The notes: a model not told the origin generated them from the letters alone. A DNA stretch of 64,000 nt from Flavobacterium johnsoniae (GCF_030388325.1 NZ_CP103794.1:5022001-5086000), one strand, 5' to 3'; positions 19,785 to 27,217 are shown, counted from the stretch's first letter. Program-made: numbers and translations.

Positions 19785-20216
19785 TTAATTTGATTCGATT
19801 AGGCTCGGTTTTTCTTTTGCCTTAAAAACCCAATATTTAATCAGCGGGTAATTAAATCCATAAGAAACAAAACTATCCGTGATTAATCTTCCGATTCTGT
19901 AATCGATTTGAAATGATTTTTGCAGAATAAGCGTACCAAGTGATTTAAAAAAAATACTTCCTAATACAACCAACGCAAATTTAAAAAGCTGACTATTAAT
20001 ACGGTTCTTATAACCAGATTGATTTTTAAACACCCAAAATCTATTGATACTGAAATTGACAATGGCTCCAACGGTTCCAGAAATTAGAATAGAAAAGGTA
20101 AAATGCAGTTTAAATATTTCTGTCAAGAAAATCATTAAGCCATAATCGGTAATACCGCCAACAAATGCTGCAACTTGCGCTTGTAGAAAAGTCAAAATAG
20201 ATTTTTTTTTGAACAT
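19785..20216 (-). CDS. GtrA family membrane protein
   Basis: This 143-residue protein has four predicted transmembrane helices. It shows GtrA-family signatures: FVGGITDYGLMIFLTE near the start, NFSINRFWVFKNQ in the middle, and a C-terminal NYPLIKYWVFK. Characterised GtrA proteins help move polyprenyl-linked sugars across the inner membrane. The start codon lies 1 base after the stop of the CDP-alcohol phosphatidyltransferase gene, so the two are co-transcribed and probably translationally coupled. This suggests a joint role in making or moving a lipid-linked head group or sugar. The substrate is unknown. Confidence 0.9.
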   Translation of the reverse strand: MFKKKSILTFLQAQVAAFVGGITDYGLMIFLTEIFKLHFTFSILISGTVGAIVNFSINRFWVFKNQSGYKNRINSQLFKFALVVLGSIFFKSLGTLILQKSFQIDYRIGRLITDSFVSYGFNYPLIKYWVFKAKEKPSLIESN

Positions 20217-20217
20217 T

Positions 20218-20904
20218 TCAGTCTTGGTTTTTATCTTTCAAATCGCCCAACTTCAAAAGTTTTAAGCTATCAATGATATTGATTATAAACAATATAATCG
20301 TGATTAAGTCCGCCAAATAAGTTATTGATCCTTCAAATAAAACTTCTAGAATTAAAATTAAAGCAATAATAAATCTAAGTTCCGTTGGACCGACAAAGCC
20401 AGAATCTATACTATATTCATTTGTAATTTTATAGCGCAACTGACTGATAATAATAGACCAACCATAAAGCGCAACAAAAGCAAAGGCTACTATTTGTGTA
20501 CCATTTTTAGCATAAATGTAGTAGCCAAAACCAATAAGTACAATACCAATCCAATCGGCGATAATGTCGAGTGCAAAACCATACCAACGACGCGGAATAT
20601 TTCTATAATAAGCCAGTCTTCCGTCTAAAGAATCGCCTAACCAATTTATAACCAAACCGATAATTCCTAAAAGCAAATACCAATTTGTTACATAAGTTCC
20701 TAAAACAAAAGCTAAAAAAACGAATCCCGAACCTAATGTCCCAATCAAAGTGAGTAAATTTGGCGAAATGAATTTAGGCACTTTTGGCAGCAAAAATACA
20801 ATCGTTAACTGTTCAGCTCTTTTTAGAATATTAGTTCGCTTACGGTCAGAAAATGTTCTTTGTGCAATTGAACTATCATCTTCAATCAGTGTTTCCTTTC
20901 CCAT
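20218..20904 (-). CDS. CDP-alcohol phosphatidyltransferase family protein with altered DGxxAR motif
   Basis: This 228-residue integral membrane protein belongs to the class I CDP-alcohol phosphotransferases, which transfer a phosphoalcohol from CDP-alcohol to a second alcohol to make phospholipids. The metal/CDP motif reads D91..D94-G95-R-L-A98-Y99...G109...D113...D117. All acidic and glycine positions are kept, but the normally conserved Arg after Ala is Tyr99, and the spacing to the Gly is one residue longer than usual. The product could be an inositol-, glycerol- or other phosphoalcohol lipid; sequence alone does not tell. The neighbours are GtrA downstream and a 49-codon ORF upstream. Confidence 0.88.
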   Translation of the reverse strand: MGKETLIEDDSSIAQRTFSDRKRTNILKRAEQLTIVFLLPKVPKFISPNLLTLIGTLGSGFVFLAFVLGTYVTNWYLLLGIIGLVINWLGDSLDGRLAYYRNIPRRWYGFALDIIADWIGIVLIGFGYYIYAKNGTQIVAFAFVALYGWSIIISQLRYKITNEYSIDSGFVGPTELRFIIALILILEVLFEGSITYLADLITIILFIINIIDSLKLLKLGDLKDKNQD

Positions 20905-20906
20905 TA

Positions 20907-21056
20907 TCAGCTCAGTATTTGTAAGCCAGATAGTATAGCTAATTCTACTTTTGTAATTTTTGCTTTTATTCTTTTCTGAGTATTTTTAAAAAAATCTGTG
21001 GTACTTTTTAGCTTACCTGATCTAACCAGATAACTAAATGCGATAACAATCAGCAT
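20907..21056 (-). CDS. Possible small protein, 49 residues, between PhyH and the phosphatidyltransferase
   Basis: The ATG at 21056 follows the PhyH stop by two bases, and the TGA at 20909 lies two bases before the next gene's ATG. The ORF therefore fills the gap almost exactly. It begins MLIVIAFSYLVRSG, a short hydrophobic stretch, then turns Lys-rich (NTQKRIKAKITKVE). The tight packing suggests translational coupling in one operon. I do not recognise the sequence. A chance ORF of this length cannot be excluded. Confidence 0.42.
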   Translation of the reverse strand: MLIVIAFSYLVRSGKLKSTTDFFKNTQKRIKAKITKVELAILSGLQILS

Positions 21057-21058
21057 AA

Positions 21059-21865
21059 TTATTTAACAATACCAGCAAAGCGTTGATAGAAAACCGTTGG
21101 GCTGTTCTCGTTTTTAGGAGCATATTTTCCTGCTATAATCGGAATATAAATAACCCTTCTTCTGCTTTCTTCGCCACGAACAGATGATTCTGCAACTCTG
21201 TGCCACAAACGACCATCGTGAATCGTCAAATCTCCAGCTTCTGGAATAATGGAAACTTCGTCTGGATCGGCTTTATTATCTAAAAAGTATTTTTTACGGA
21301 AAAGCATTTGATAAATACTTTGTTTGTGAGTTCCAGGAATAATTTTAAGTCCGCCGTTTTCTGGTTTTAAAGTACTTAAGTGAATACCCACATTTAACAT
21401 CGGATTTAATTTTCCTCCATAAAAAATATCTCTCAATCCGTCTGTATGCCAGCCCATTTTAGTAAACTTACTTTCTGGTCCATTTATATAATGATTGAAA
21501 ACCATTCCGTCTTTTTCTTCAGTTCCTAATCTTGCGCCATCTCCTGCCAATGGCAATAAACCATTAAATCTTGGATCAAGCAGAAGACCGCTCAAGGCTT
21601 GATGATGTTGATTGATAAAAGCAAAACGTTGTACAATAGGTGAGCCATCTAAATCTTTTCCGAATTTAATAGGAACACCATTTATTTTTTGAAGATCGTT
21701 TTCAATCCAATTTTGCTCTACTTGTTTTGATGCATCAATGATTGATGAAACAGTTTCTGGATTTATAAATTTTTTGAAATGAATGAAGCCGTGTTCGTTA
21801 AAAAAGGAAATTTGCTCATTAGTTAATTGCTCAGTAAGGGTAAATGTTTTATATGAAGATACCAT
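21059..21865 (-). CDS. Phytanoyl-CoA dioxygenase (PhyH) family Fe(II)/2-oxoglutarate oxygenase
   Basis: This 268-residue protein has the PhyH double-stranded beta-helix core. The iron-binding facial triad is H140-T-D142 (GWHTDGLRD) and distal H222 (GRLWHRV). A basic RRR near 235-237 (RRRVIYIP) supplies the likely 2-oxoglutarate ligand. The family hydroxylates diverse small molecules and lipids, and the substrate here is unknown. It is probably the first full gene of an operon running into the small ORF, the phosphatidyltransferase and GtrA. Its transcript seems to start with a leader ORF ending in six Cys codons, so expression may respond to cysteine supply. Confidence 0.88.
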   Translation of the reverse strand: MVSSYKTFTLTEQLTNEQISFFNEHGFIHFKKFINPETVSSIIDASKQVEQNWIENDLQKINGVPIKFGKDLDGSPIVQRFAFINQHHQALSGLLLDPRFNGLLPLAGDGARLGTEEKDGMVFNHYINGPESKFTKMGWHTDGLRDIFYGGKLNPMLNVGIHLSTLKPENGGLKIIPGTHKQSIYQMLFRKKYFLDNKADPDEVSIIPEAGDLTIHDGRLWHRVAESSVRGEESRRRVIYIPIIAGKYAPKNENSPTVFYQRFAGIVK

Positions 21866-21916
21866 GATAAATATATTTAATAGATGAAATAATAGTTTGA
21901 AATTTTACACAAAAGA

Positions 21917-21991
21917 TTAGCAGCAACAACAGCAACACATTCGCATGTTTGCGTGCATTTGATCTTTAGTAAAATTAAACTTATTTTTCAT
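21917..21991 (-). CDS. 24-codon leader ORF ending in six consecutive Cys codons
   Basis: ATG at 21991-21989 and TAA at 21919-21917 define the ORF. The peptide begins MKNKFNFTKDQ and ends MRMCCCCCC, with Cys written TGT TGC TGT TGT TGC TGC. It lies about 50 bases upstream of the PhyH start, on the same strand, and about 30 bases below a consensus promoter. A Cys-codon run in a very short upstream ORF is what a ribosome-stalling leader peptide would look like. No classical intrinsic terminator is visible between it and PhyH, so the mechanism (Rho, translation or otherwise) is open. Confidence 0.65.
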   Translation of the reverse strand: MKNKFNFTKDQMHANMRMCCCCCC

Positions 21992-22027
21992 ATTAGATAT
22001 ACTCTATAGAATTAGTAGACATTTATG

Positions 22028-22057
22028 CAAATGTAATATAATTTATTATTTGCCAAA
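22028..22057 (-). promoter_or_regulatory. Bacteroidota-type promoter for the Cys-leader/PhyH operon
   Basis: Read on the minus strand, TTTG (22057-22054), an 18-base spacer and TACATTTG (22035-22028) match the TTG-17/23-TAnnTTTG consensus. Transcription would start near 22021, about 30 bases before the leader ATG. Confidence 0.65.
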
Positions 22058-22086
22058 ATTTTTTTTATGTTTTTTTCGAAAAAAAA

Positions 22087-22875
22087 TTAAACTTTATAAA
22101 TTCCAGCAGCAGTTTTTTCTATGAAAGCCTTTGGTAGTATACGGTTAGCGTAAACCGAAATGATATTGGTAAAACCCGGAATAACTTCAGATTTTTTGTT
22201 AAACATGGCTTTTACCGCCATTTTTGCAACTTCATCTGGCTGCATATTAAACTTTTCAGCCATTTTGTTTAAAGCACTTAAACCAGCTCTTGCAGCAAAA
22301 CCAGTATCAACCGGACCAGGACTAAAACAGGTTACAGAAATTGAAGTTTTTGCAAGTTCGAAGCGCAAGGCCCTTGTAAATGATAAAACAAAAGCCTTTG
22401 TAGCAGAATAAACTGCTAGTGTAGGCACAGCTTGATAAGCAGCTGTACTCGATATATTTAAAATATAAGCTTGCTTTTCGTGTGAAAGTATAGAAACTAA
22501 TAAATGCGAAAGTTCCACCACTACATTCATGTTAAGTTGCATCATGCCAAGCTGATCGCTTAGAGCAGACTGGCTAAAATTGCCCCAAACACCATAACCA
22601 GCATTGTTAACTAAAATTCCAACTGGATAATTATTCGTTTTTACCCAATCGGCAACTTTGTGCGATGCCTCATTTATAGAAAGATCAATTGATAAAATAG
22701 AAGCATTAATTCCGTATTTAACTTGAATATCATCAGATAGTGCTTTTAATTCTACTTCACTTCTTGCAACAAGCAATAATGGATATCCTTGTTTAGCCAA
22801 TTCATAAGCAATAGATTTTCCAATTCCTTTGCTGGCACCCGTTATTAAAGCATACGGTTTCGTTTTTTCGCTCAT
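22087..22875 (-). CDS. Short-chain dehydrogenase/reductase (SDR)
   Basis: This 262-residue classical SDR has the NAD(P)-binding TGASKGIG near the N-terminus, NNAG in the middle (ILVNNAGYGVW), a catalytic Ser in ISSTAAYQ and the YxxxK pair in YSATK. The PG motif (SPGPVDTGF) is also present. The Arg in LLVARSEVEL, after the second beta strand, favours NADP(H). Its substrate cannot be predicted. It lies upstream of the Cys-leader promoter on the same strand and is probably transcribed separately from the PhyH operon. Confidence 0.92.
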   Translation of the reverse strand: MSEKTKPYALITGASKGIGKSIAYELAKQGYPLLLVARSEVELKALSDDIQVKYGINASILSIDLSINEASHKVADWVKTNNYPVGILVNNAGYGVWGNFSQSALSDQLGMMQLNMNVVVELSHLLVSILSHEKQAYILNISSTAAYQAVPTLAVYSATKAFVLSFTRALRFELAKTSISVTCFSPGPVDTGFAARAGLSALNKMAEKFNMQPDEVAKMAVKAMFNKKSEVIPGFTNIISVYANRILPKAFIEKTAAGIYKV

Positions 22876-22961
22876 TTTATTTATTTATATCAAATATAAA
22901 GATTAATTGTAATTAGTTTCCAGATGAATCAGATTGGATTAAATTAATTATTCAATCTAAA

Positions 22962-23444
22962 TTACTGAATATAATAAGGTATACTATACAAACATCGCAC
23001 TCGATTTCCATCTTTTATTGCAGGAATCCATTTTGGAGATAATTTTAAAACCCTTTCCAATTCTTTTCCTGAACCATAACCAATATCACGAATAATTTTT
23101 ATTTCAGACAAACTACCATCTTTTTCAATTCTTATAGTGGCAAAAACACCGCCTTTAGAAGATTCATCATCATTTATTTCTTCTGGAATAACATAATTTT
23201 TCTTTATAAAGGCATACAACTTTTGAATACCGCCAGGATATTTTGGTAGAATTTCTAACTCAAAAGCACTGTAGACTTTATTATCTTTTGTGTTAATTTT
23301 ACCTTCATCCTTTTGCAACTTTATTCTTTTTTTAGGCACAGTGGTTTCGCTATTTTTATAAGCCGAATCTACAGCCGGAACACTATTATTTTGACAGCTA
23401 AACAATAGTAAAAAATTAATAGCAAAAAAAAACTTTCTTATCAT
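22962..23444 (-). CDS. TonB C-terminal-domain lipoprotein
   Basis: This 160-residue protein starts with a lipoprotein signal (FFFAINFLLLFSCQN, lipobox Cys). It has a charged linker and a C-terminal TonB-like domain (YPGGIQKLYAFIKKNYVIPE, then GVFATIRIEKDGSLSEIKIIRDIGYG, then W-I-P-A near the end). True TonB proteins are anchored by an N-terminal helix, while this one is a predicted lipoprotein. Such stand-alone TonB-domain lipoproteins are common in Bacteroidota and their role is mostly unknown. It appears to be a single gene, facing the remnant region at 23.5 kb. Confidence 0.83.
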   Translation of the reverse strand: MIRKFFFAINFLLLFSCQNNSVPAVDSAYKNSETTVPKKRIKLQKDEGKINTKDNKVYSAFELEILPKYPGGIQKLYAFIKKNYVIPEEINDDESSKGGVFATIRIEKDGSLSEIKIIRDIGYGSGKELERVLKLSPKWIPAIKDGNRVRCLYSIPYYIQ

Positions 23445-23511
23445 AGGTTTTATGTTTAGTAATGAAAAATAGAGTTTTAACTATTTTTTATAAAAGTAAA
23501 AAAAACGAAAT

Positions 23512-23649
23512 TTATTCCGTTACTGCATCAATTTTATTTCTTTTCTTGGTTTTCTCCACTCCTCTTTCTTTTATTAATTCTACTGCGTCGAGCATTTTGG
23601 TTAAATGAATATAAGGCGTCATCAAGTCAGGATCTGGATCTGCGGCATG
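23512..23649 (-). pseudogene. C-terminal remnant of an unidentified gene
   Basis: On the minus strand an open frame ends with TAA at 23512. It reads HAADPDPDLMTPYIHLTKML, then a Lys-rich tail ending NKIDAVTE. There is no convincing start or N-terminus. The frame abuts a second fragment on the other strand at about 23650. It is best read as the surviving 3' end of a gene after a deletion. Minus-strand translation continues past 23650 but is then antisense to the other fragment. The family is not recognised. Confidence 0.4.
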
Positions 23650-23650
23650 A

Positions 23651-23809
23651 AGCGACAATGAAAACTCAAAAACTTGGTATAGAAATGATAATGTTAATCC
23701 GATCGAAAAATTGATTCAACTTCATGAAGAAAAAATTGCTTTGTATGAAAGGATGTTGAAGGAGAAAGAGGAGATGATGGTGAGGTTGGAGAAATTGATT
23801 GGGAAATAA
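23651..23809 (+). pseudogene. C-terminal remnant of a helix-turn-helix (XRE-type) regulator
   Basis: From an in-frame stop at 23648-23650 the plus strand reads SDNENSKTWYRNDN, then NPIEKLIQLHEEKIALYERM and a Lys/Glu coiled segment ending LEKLIGK, stop at 23807-23809. This resembles the C-terminal coiled tail common in Flavobacterium XRE/phage-repressor-like proteins. No start codon or HTH domain is present, so only about 52 codons survive. A terminator follows. Confidence 0.5.
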
Positions 23810-23837
23810 TAGTTTATAAAACAATAATAATAATTGT

Positions 23838-23864
23838 AAAAAGAGACTTTTTTAGTCTCTTTTT
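23838..23864 (+). terminator. Intrinsic terminator after the regulator remnant
   Basis: Hairpin AAAAAGAGACT, loop TTTTT, AGTCTCTTTTT, with a T run. It lies 28 bases after the remnant stop, as expected for the former full-length gene. Confidence 0.7.
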
Positions 23865-23960
23865 TGTTCATAGAACATTATTTATGAGTGCGAAGTCAAG
23901 AGATATTCGTACAGCCCCATAAGAGCTCTTCGGAGATCTGGGTTATATTGTCTACCTCTA

Positions 23961-24386
23961 TTATTTGTCTTTCCATCGTATTATTTCTAACACCGCTAAA
24001 ATTATGGCGATAGCAAATCCAATTCTTGCAAACCATTTTGTGTATGGATATTCTTTAAGAACTTTTTTAGCCAATTCTAAATCAACTTTTGATTTCTCAA
24101 AATCAACAATTTCTTTTTTCTTTAAAAAATCAATTTTATTGTTTTCATCTTCAACATATTTTAACCATCCGCCATTTGAAAGTATTTCATATCCTCTTGT
24201 CGATAATTGGATCCTATTAAATTGGTCTGTAAATATTAAGGATTCAGAACTCAATCTTTTAAATAAAGCTAACGATTTTTCATCTTCCAATATTTTATTA
24301 TCTACATTCCTAAGTTCTAATGCACGAATATCTAAACCATCTTTCAGTAAGTTTATGTTAAATTCAATAAGTTCGTTAACATTCAT
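23961..24386 (-). CDS. Hypothetical protein with C-terminal membrane anchor
   Basis: This 141-residue protein is not recognised. The N-terminal ~70 residues look helical and could be a winged-helix-like fold (FKRLSSESLIFTDQFNRIQL, then STRGYEILSNGGWLKY). A charged coiled linker follows, then a single transmembrane helix (about 118-138, WFARIGFAIAIILAVLEII) and a short basic tail. The soluble part probably faces the cytoplasm. It lies on the same strand as, and downstream of, the HEPN-like gene, with a 115-base gap containing a GC-rich patch. An overlapping plus-strand ORF of similar length is less protein-like. Confidence 0.6.
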   Translation of the reverse strand: MNVNELIEFNINLLKDGLDIRALELRNVDNKILEDEKSLALFKRLSSESLIFTDQFNRIQLSTRGYEILSNGGWLKYVEDENNKIDFLKKKEIVDFEKSKVDLELAKKVLKEYPYTKWFARIGFAIAIILAVLEIIRWKDK

Positions 24387-24455
24387 ATTTTTAGTGTTTT
24401 TGAATTCAGAAATGCGTTTCTCTAGATAATAATGAAAATGATTTTGTATATTGAG

Positions 24456-24490
24456 TACACAAGCGGGACGCTCGCGCCAGCAACGAGGAA
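24456..24490. repeat. GC-rich patch, probable fragment of a dispersed repeat
   Basis: CACAAGCGGGACGCTCGCGC and the following CAGCAACGAGG stand out in a strongly AT-rich intergenic gap. Similar GC-rich strings occur between genes in many Bacteroidota genomes (from memory, not searched). No coding sense is seen. Confidence 0.35.
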
Positions 24491-24501
24491 GTTTTTAAAT
24501 G

Positions 24502-25005
24502 TTACTTTCGAATTCTTATTCCTTGTTCTTGTAATTTTAATAATCTGAGAGTTTCTGACATATCTTTTCCTTTAGAAGAACAAAAATCTATCAAATCATA
24601 CTCTATTTCACGTTGAATATTTTCTGCTTTGTCTGAAATAGCTTTAATTTTATGAAATAATTCTTCTTTTATATTTCCAGCATTAAAATCTTCCTCGTTT
24701 CCAATGATAACTTTGTGAACCAACCAATTTCTTTGCTGTAAAAAAGCATTTAATTCATCTTGCAATGACAAATTATATAGTTTCTTTTTAATTGCAATTT
24801 TAATAGCTTTACCTAAAGTATATCTCTGATTTTGTTTTAAAAATTCATCCGCTCGTTCTTTTGTTTCTGTGGGATTCATTTTAAGAGTAATTGAATGACT
24901 CAACGCTTGTTCAGCCATTTGTGTTTTCAACATAGCTTCTCCTAGGAAACAATACAAATTAATTTCGTTAGTGTTGGCTGGTGTTTTTATAACATTTTCT
25001 TTCAT
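24502..25005 (-). CDS. HEPN-like protein with R-N-x3-H motif, function unknown
   Basis: This all-helical 167-residue protein carries R92-N93-W-L-V-H97, which fits the catalytic RNx3-4H pattern (Rx4-6H) of HEPN ribonucleases. Its surroundings (LQDELNAFLQQRNWLVHKVI) look like the helix that bears that motif in HEPN proteins. HEPN proteins are often toxins or effectors in toxin-antitoxin, abortive-infection and other defence systems, but many are not. No recognised MNT-type antitoxin is adjacent. The neighbours are a membrane-anchored hypothetical downstream and a strong inverted repeat upstream. The family assignment rests on motif and helical pattern only. Confidence 0.5.
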   Translation of the reverse strand: MKENVIKTPANTNEINLYCFLGEAMLKTQMAEQALSHSITLKMNPTETKERADEFLKQNQRYTLGKAIKIAIKKKLYNLSLQDELNAFLQQRNWLVHKVIIGNEEDFNAGNIKEELFHKIKAISDKAENIQREIEYDLIDFCSSKGKDMSETLRLLKLQEQGIRIRK

Positions 25006-25065
25006 ACCTTTTGCTTTAATAAAATTTAGTTTAATTTTTATATAATTACTTATTAGTCAAAGGTA

Positions 25066-25102
25066 TTTCTTTAGTGCGCAATCTTTTTGCGCACTAAAGA
25101 AA
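25066..25102. promoter_or_regulatory. Perfect 16-bp inverted repeat upstream of the HEPN-like gene
   Basis: TTTCTTTAGTGCGCAA (25066-25081), loop TCTTT, TTGCGCACTAAAGAAA (25087-25102). It lies 61 bases before the HEPN-like start. It lacks a T tract, so it is more likely an operator or leader hairpin than a terminator. The rest of the 25.0-25.3 kb gap shows no gene. Confidence 0.5.
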
Positions 25103-25302
25103 TTATTCAATTGCTCATGAAGTTATTTATCCGATTGCGCAAATTTATAATCTGCACCTGCAAAGTATACCTTAACAAATTTAAAAAAAGAAAATCCAAT
25201 TTTTATTAATATAGAAACAAACACGAAAAGATCTTCCGAACAATCAACAAATAAATAACCCCTAAAAGCCATTTCAACCGAAATCTCTTTTACTTTTGCC
25301 GA

Positions 25303-25998
25303 ATGTTAGAAATTCTTTACCAAGACGAATATATTATTGCCATTAATAAACCAAGCGGATTGTTGGTTCACAAATCATTTTATGCGCGCGATGCAAAAGT
25401 TTATGCCATTCAGGAATTGAGAAATCAAATTGGGCAGCACGTTTATCCTATTCATCGGTTAGACCGCAAAACATCTGGCATTTTGTTATTTGCATTAGAC
25501 AAAGAAGTTCTGAAAATTATGAATGATTGTTTTGCCACACGCGAAGTCGAAAAAAAATATTTAGCCATTTTACGCGGCTGGTCACCCGAAGAACTTACGA
25601 TTGATTATGATTTAATTAATGATGATGACATTAAACAAAATGCTATAACATACTTTCATCGTTTGCAAAATGCCGAAGTTGCGTTAGCATTTAACAACAA
25701 ACCTACTTCACGATATTGTCTGGTAGAAGCGATTCCAGAAACTGGACGTATGCATCAATTACGAAAACATTTCAAACATATTTTTCATCCCATTTTAGGA
25801 AGTCGACCGCATGGTTGCAACAAACAAAATAAATTGTGGCTAGAGAATTTTGACTTAAAAGGAATGATGCTTCATGCACATCAGTTAGTTTTCAATCATC
25901 CGATCAATAATGAACAATTAATTTTGAATGCAAAGGTTAATGAAGAGTTTAGCAGAGTTGGTACTATTCTTAATCTGGATTTGAGTAAGTATCAATAG
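25303..25998 (+). CDS. truC: tRNA pseudouridine synthase C (RluA family)
   Basis: This 231-residue RluA-family enzyme isomerises uridine to pseudouridine in RNA. The catalytic motif is H51-R-L-D54-R (HRLDRKTSG), with D54 the nucleophile. Length and the motifs INKPSGLLVHKS at the start and GRMHQLRKHFKHI-HPILG-RPHG near the end are typical of TruC, which modifies U65 in tRNAs. It appears to be a single gene, convergent with the MFS transporter. Confidence 0.9.
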   Translation: MLEILYQDEYIIAINKPSGLLVHKSFYARDAKVYAIQELRNQIGQHVYPIHRLDRKTSGILLFALDKEVLKIMNDCFATREVEKKYLAILRGWSPEELTIDYDLINDDDIKQNAITYFHRLQNAEVALAFNNKPTSRYCLVEAIPETGRMHQLRKHFKHIFHPILGSRPHGCNKQNKLWLENFDLKGMMLHAHQLVFNHPINNEQLILNAKVNEEFSRVGTILNLDLSKYQ

Positions 25999-26035
25999 TA
26001 TTTCTCTCCAAATTAATAAAATGATCAATTTCTTT

Positions 26036-27217
26036 TTAAACCTTTAGCTTTTTATTTTTATTTCTACGCCAATAAAACAGATAAAAAACTCCCAAAACTA
26101 GCACCAAAATATCAAATCTAATAATTTGAGGAATACGATTAATTTGATCGTTATAGTAAGTTCCTCCTAAAAGAGCACCGCTCCCAATTCCGAGTTCCAT
26201 TGAAATATACATGGTCGCAACTGCTTTTCCTCGGTGGTCAGGATTACTCATATCAATGGTCCAGGCGCTAATTGCTGGTGATAAAATTCCAGTGCCAGTT
26301 CCATAAATTCCTGCTCCAATTAATAGCATCTGAATATCTCTTCCTTGACTAATTACAAAAAGTGCGATAGAAGTGATGATTAATCCCGCTAAGATCACTT
26401 TTAGTCTTCCGTGTCTGTCTGAAACTTTTCCTGCAACAAAACGAACCAAAACCGAAGCAACGGTAAATGCTGTAAAAAATATACCTTTATTTGTCGCACC
26501 AAGATGTTCACTCCAATCTGGAATCAAGGTTAAAATAATTCCGAAGGCGGTATAAGACAAAAAAGTAATAATTCCTGCTGGAAATACATTTTTATCTACA
26601 ATATCTTTTCGTCCAATATAAAACATAGACTTGTTAAGTTTCTCTTTTACAGCAAGCGTTTCTTTCATATTAAAAACAATAATAATCGATAAAAATGCAA
26701 GAAATGATGAAGCATAAAACATTACATTCATTCCGAAAGCATTTACAATCATACTTCCTAATGCTGGTCCAAGTGCGCCTCCGATACCGAAACATAATCC
26801 GTGCATTCCTAAGGCTTCTCCCCATCTTTTCTGCGGAATAATATCGGCTACGTAAGCAGATGTTGATGTCGGTTTAAATCCTGTTGAAAAACCATGAACT
26901 AAACGAAGCAACAGAAATCCAGAAACAGAACTTAAAATCGGGTACAGAAATCCGCAAATTACACAAACCGAAGATCCGATTGCCATAACTGGAACACGTC
27001 CCCATTTGTCTGTCAATTTACCGCTAAAAGGTCTTGAAATTGCCGCCGTTAAAGTAAATAAAGAAATGATTAAACCTTTGTATTCTGCTCCTCCCAAACT
27101 GCTTAAGTAATTTGGAAGTTCTGGAATCATCATATTGAAACTAGAAGAAAACAGCAAAGAACTTAAACAAAGTAAAATAAATTGAAGCGTATAGATTGAT
27201 TTTTCTTTTTCTAACAT
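26036..27217 (-). CDS. MFS transporter
   Basis: This 393-residue 12-helix major facilitator protein carries the loop 2-3 motif as GKLTDKWGRVPVM and a related copy, GKVSDRHGRLKVI, in the second half. I place the start at ATG 27217 (MLEKEKSIYTLQ). The reading frame extends 40 codons further, but that part is unlike a transporter N-terminus and reaches into the upstream DUF763 gene. The substrate is unknown. It resembles small-molecule/drug efflux or YfcJ-like transporters. It may share a transcript with DUF763. Confidence 0.88.
   Translation of the reverse strand: MLEKEKSIYTLQFILLCLSSLLFSSSFNMMIPELPNYLSSLGGAEYKGLIISLFTLTAAISRPFSGKLTDKWGRVPVMAIGSSVCVICGFLYPILSSVSGFLLLRLVHGFSTGFKPTSTSAYVADIIPQKRWGEALGMHGLCFGIGGALGPALGSMIVNAFGMNVMFYASSFLAFLSIIIVFNMKETLAVKEKLNKSMFYIGRKDIVDKNVFPAGIITFLSYTAFGIILTLIPDWSEHLGATNKGIFFTAFTVASVLVRFVAGKVSDRHGRLKVILAGLIITSIALFVISQGRDIQMLLIGAGIYGTGTGILSPAISAWTIDMSNPDHRGKAVATMYISMELGIGSGALLGGTYYNDQINRIPQIIRFDILVLVLGVFYLFYWRRNKNKKLKV

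Noticed and set aside
23965..24429. 154-codon plus-strand ORF opposite the membrane-anchored hypothetical
   Set aside because: Ser/Phe/Asn-rich antisense composition; the minus-strand protein has a clear soluble part and a membrane helix.
23461..25302. Prophage or integrated element
   Set aside because: No integrase, att duplication or structural phage gene is seen; only gene remnants and two small genes.
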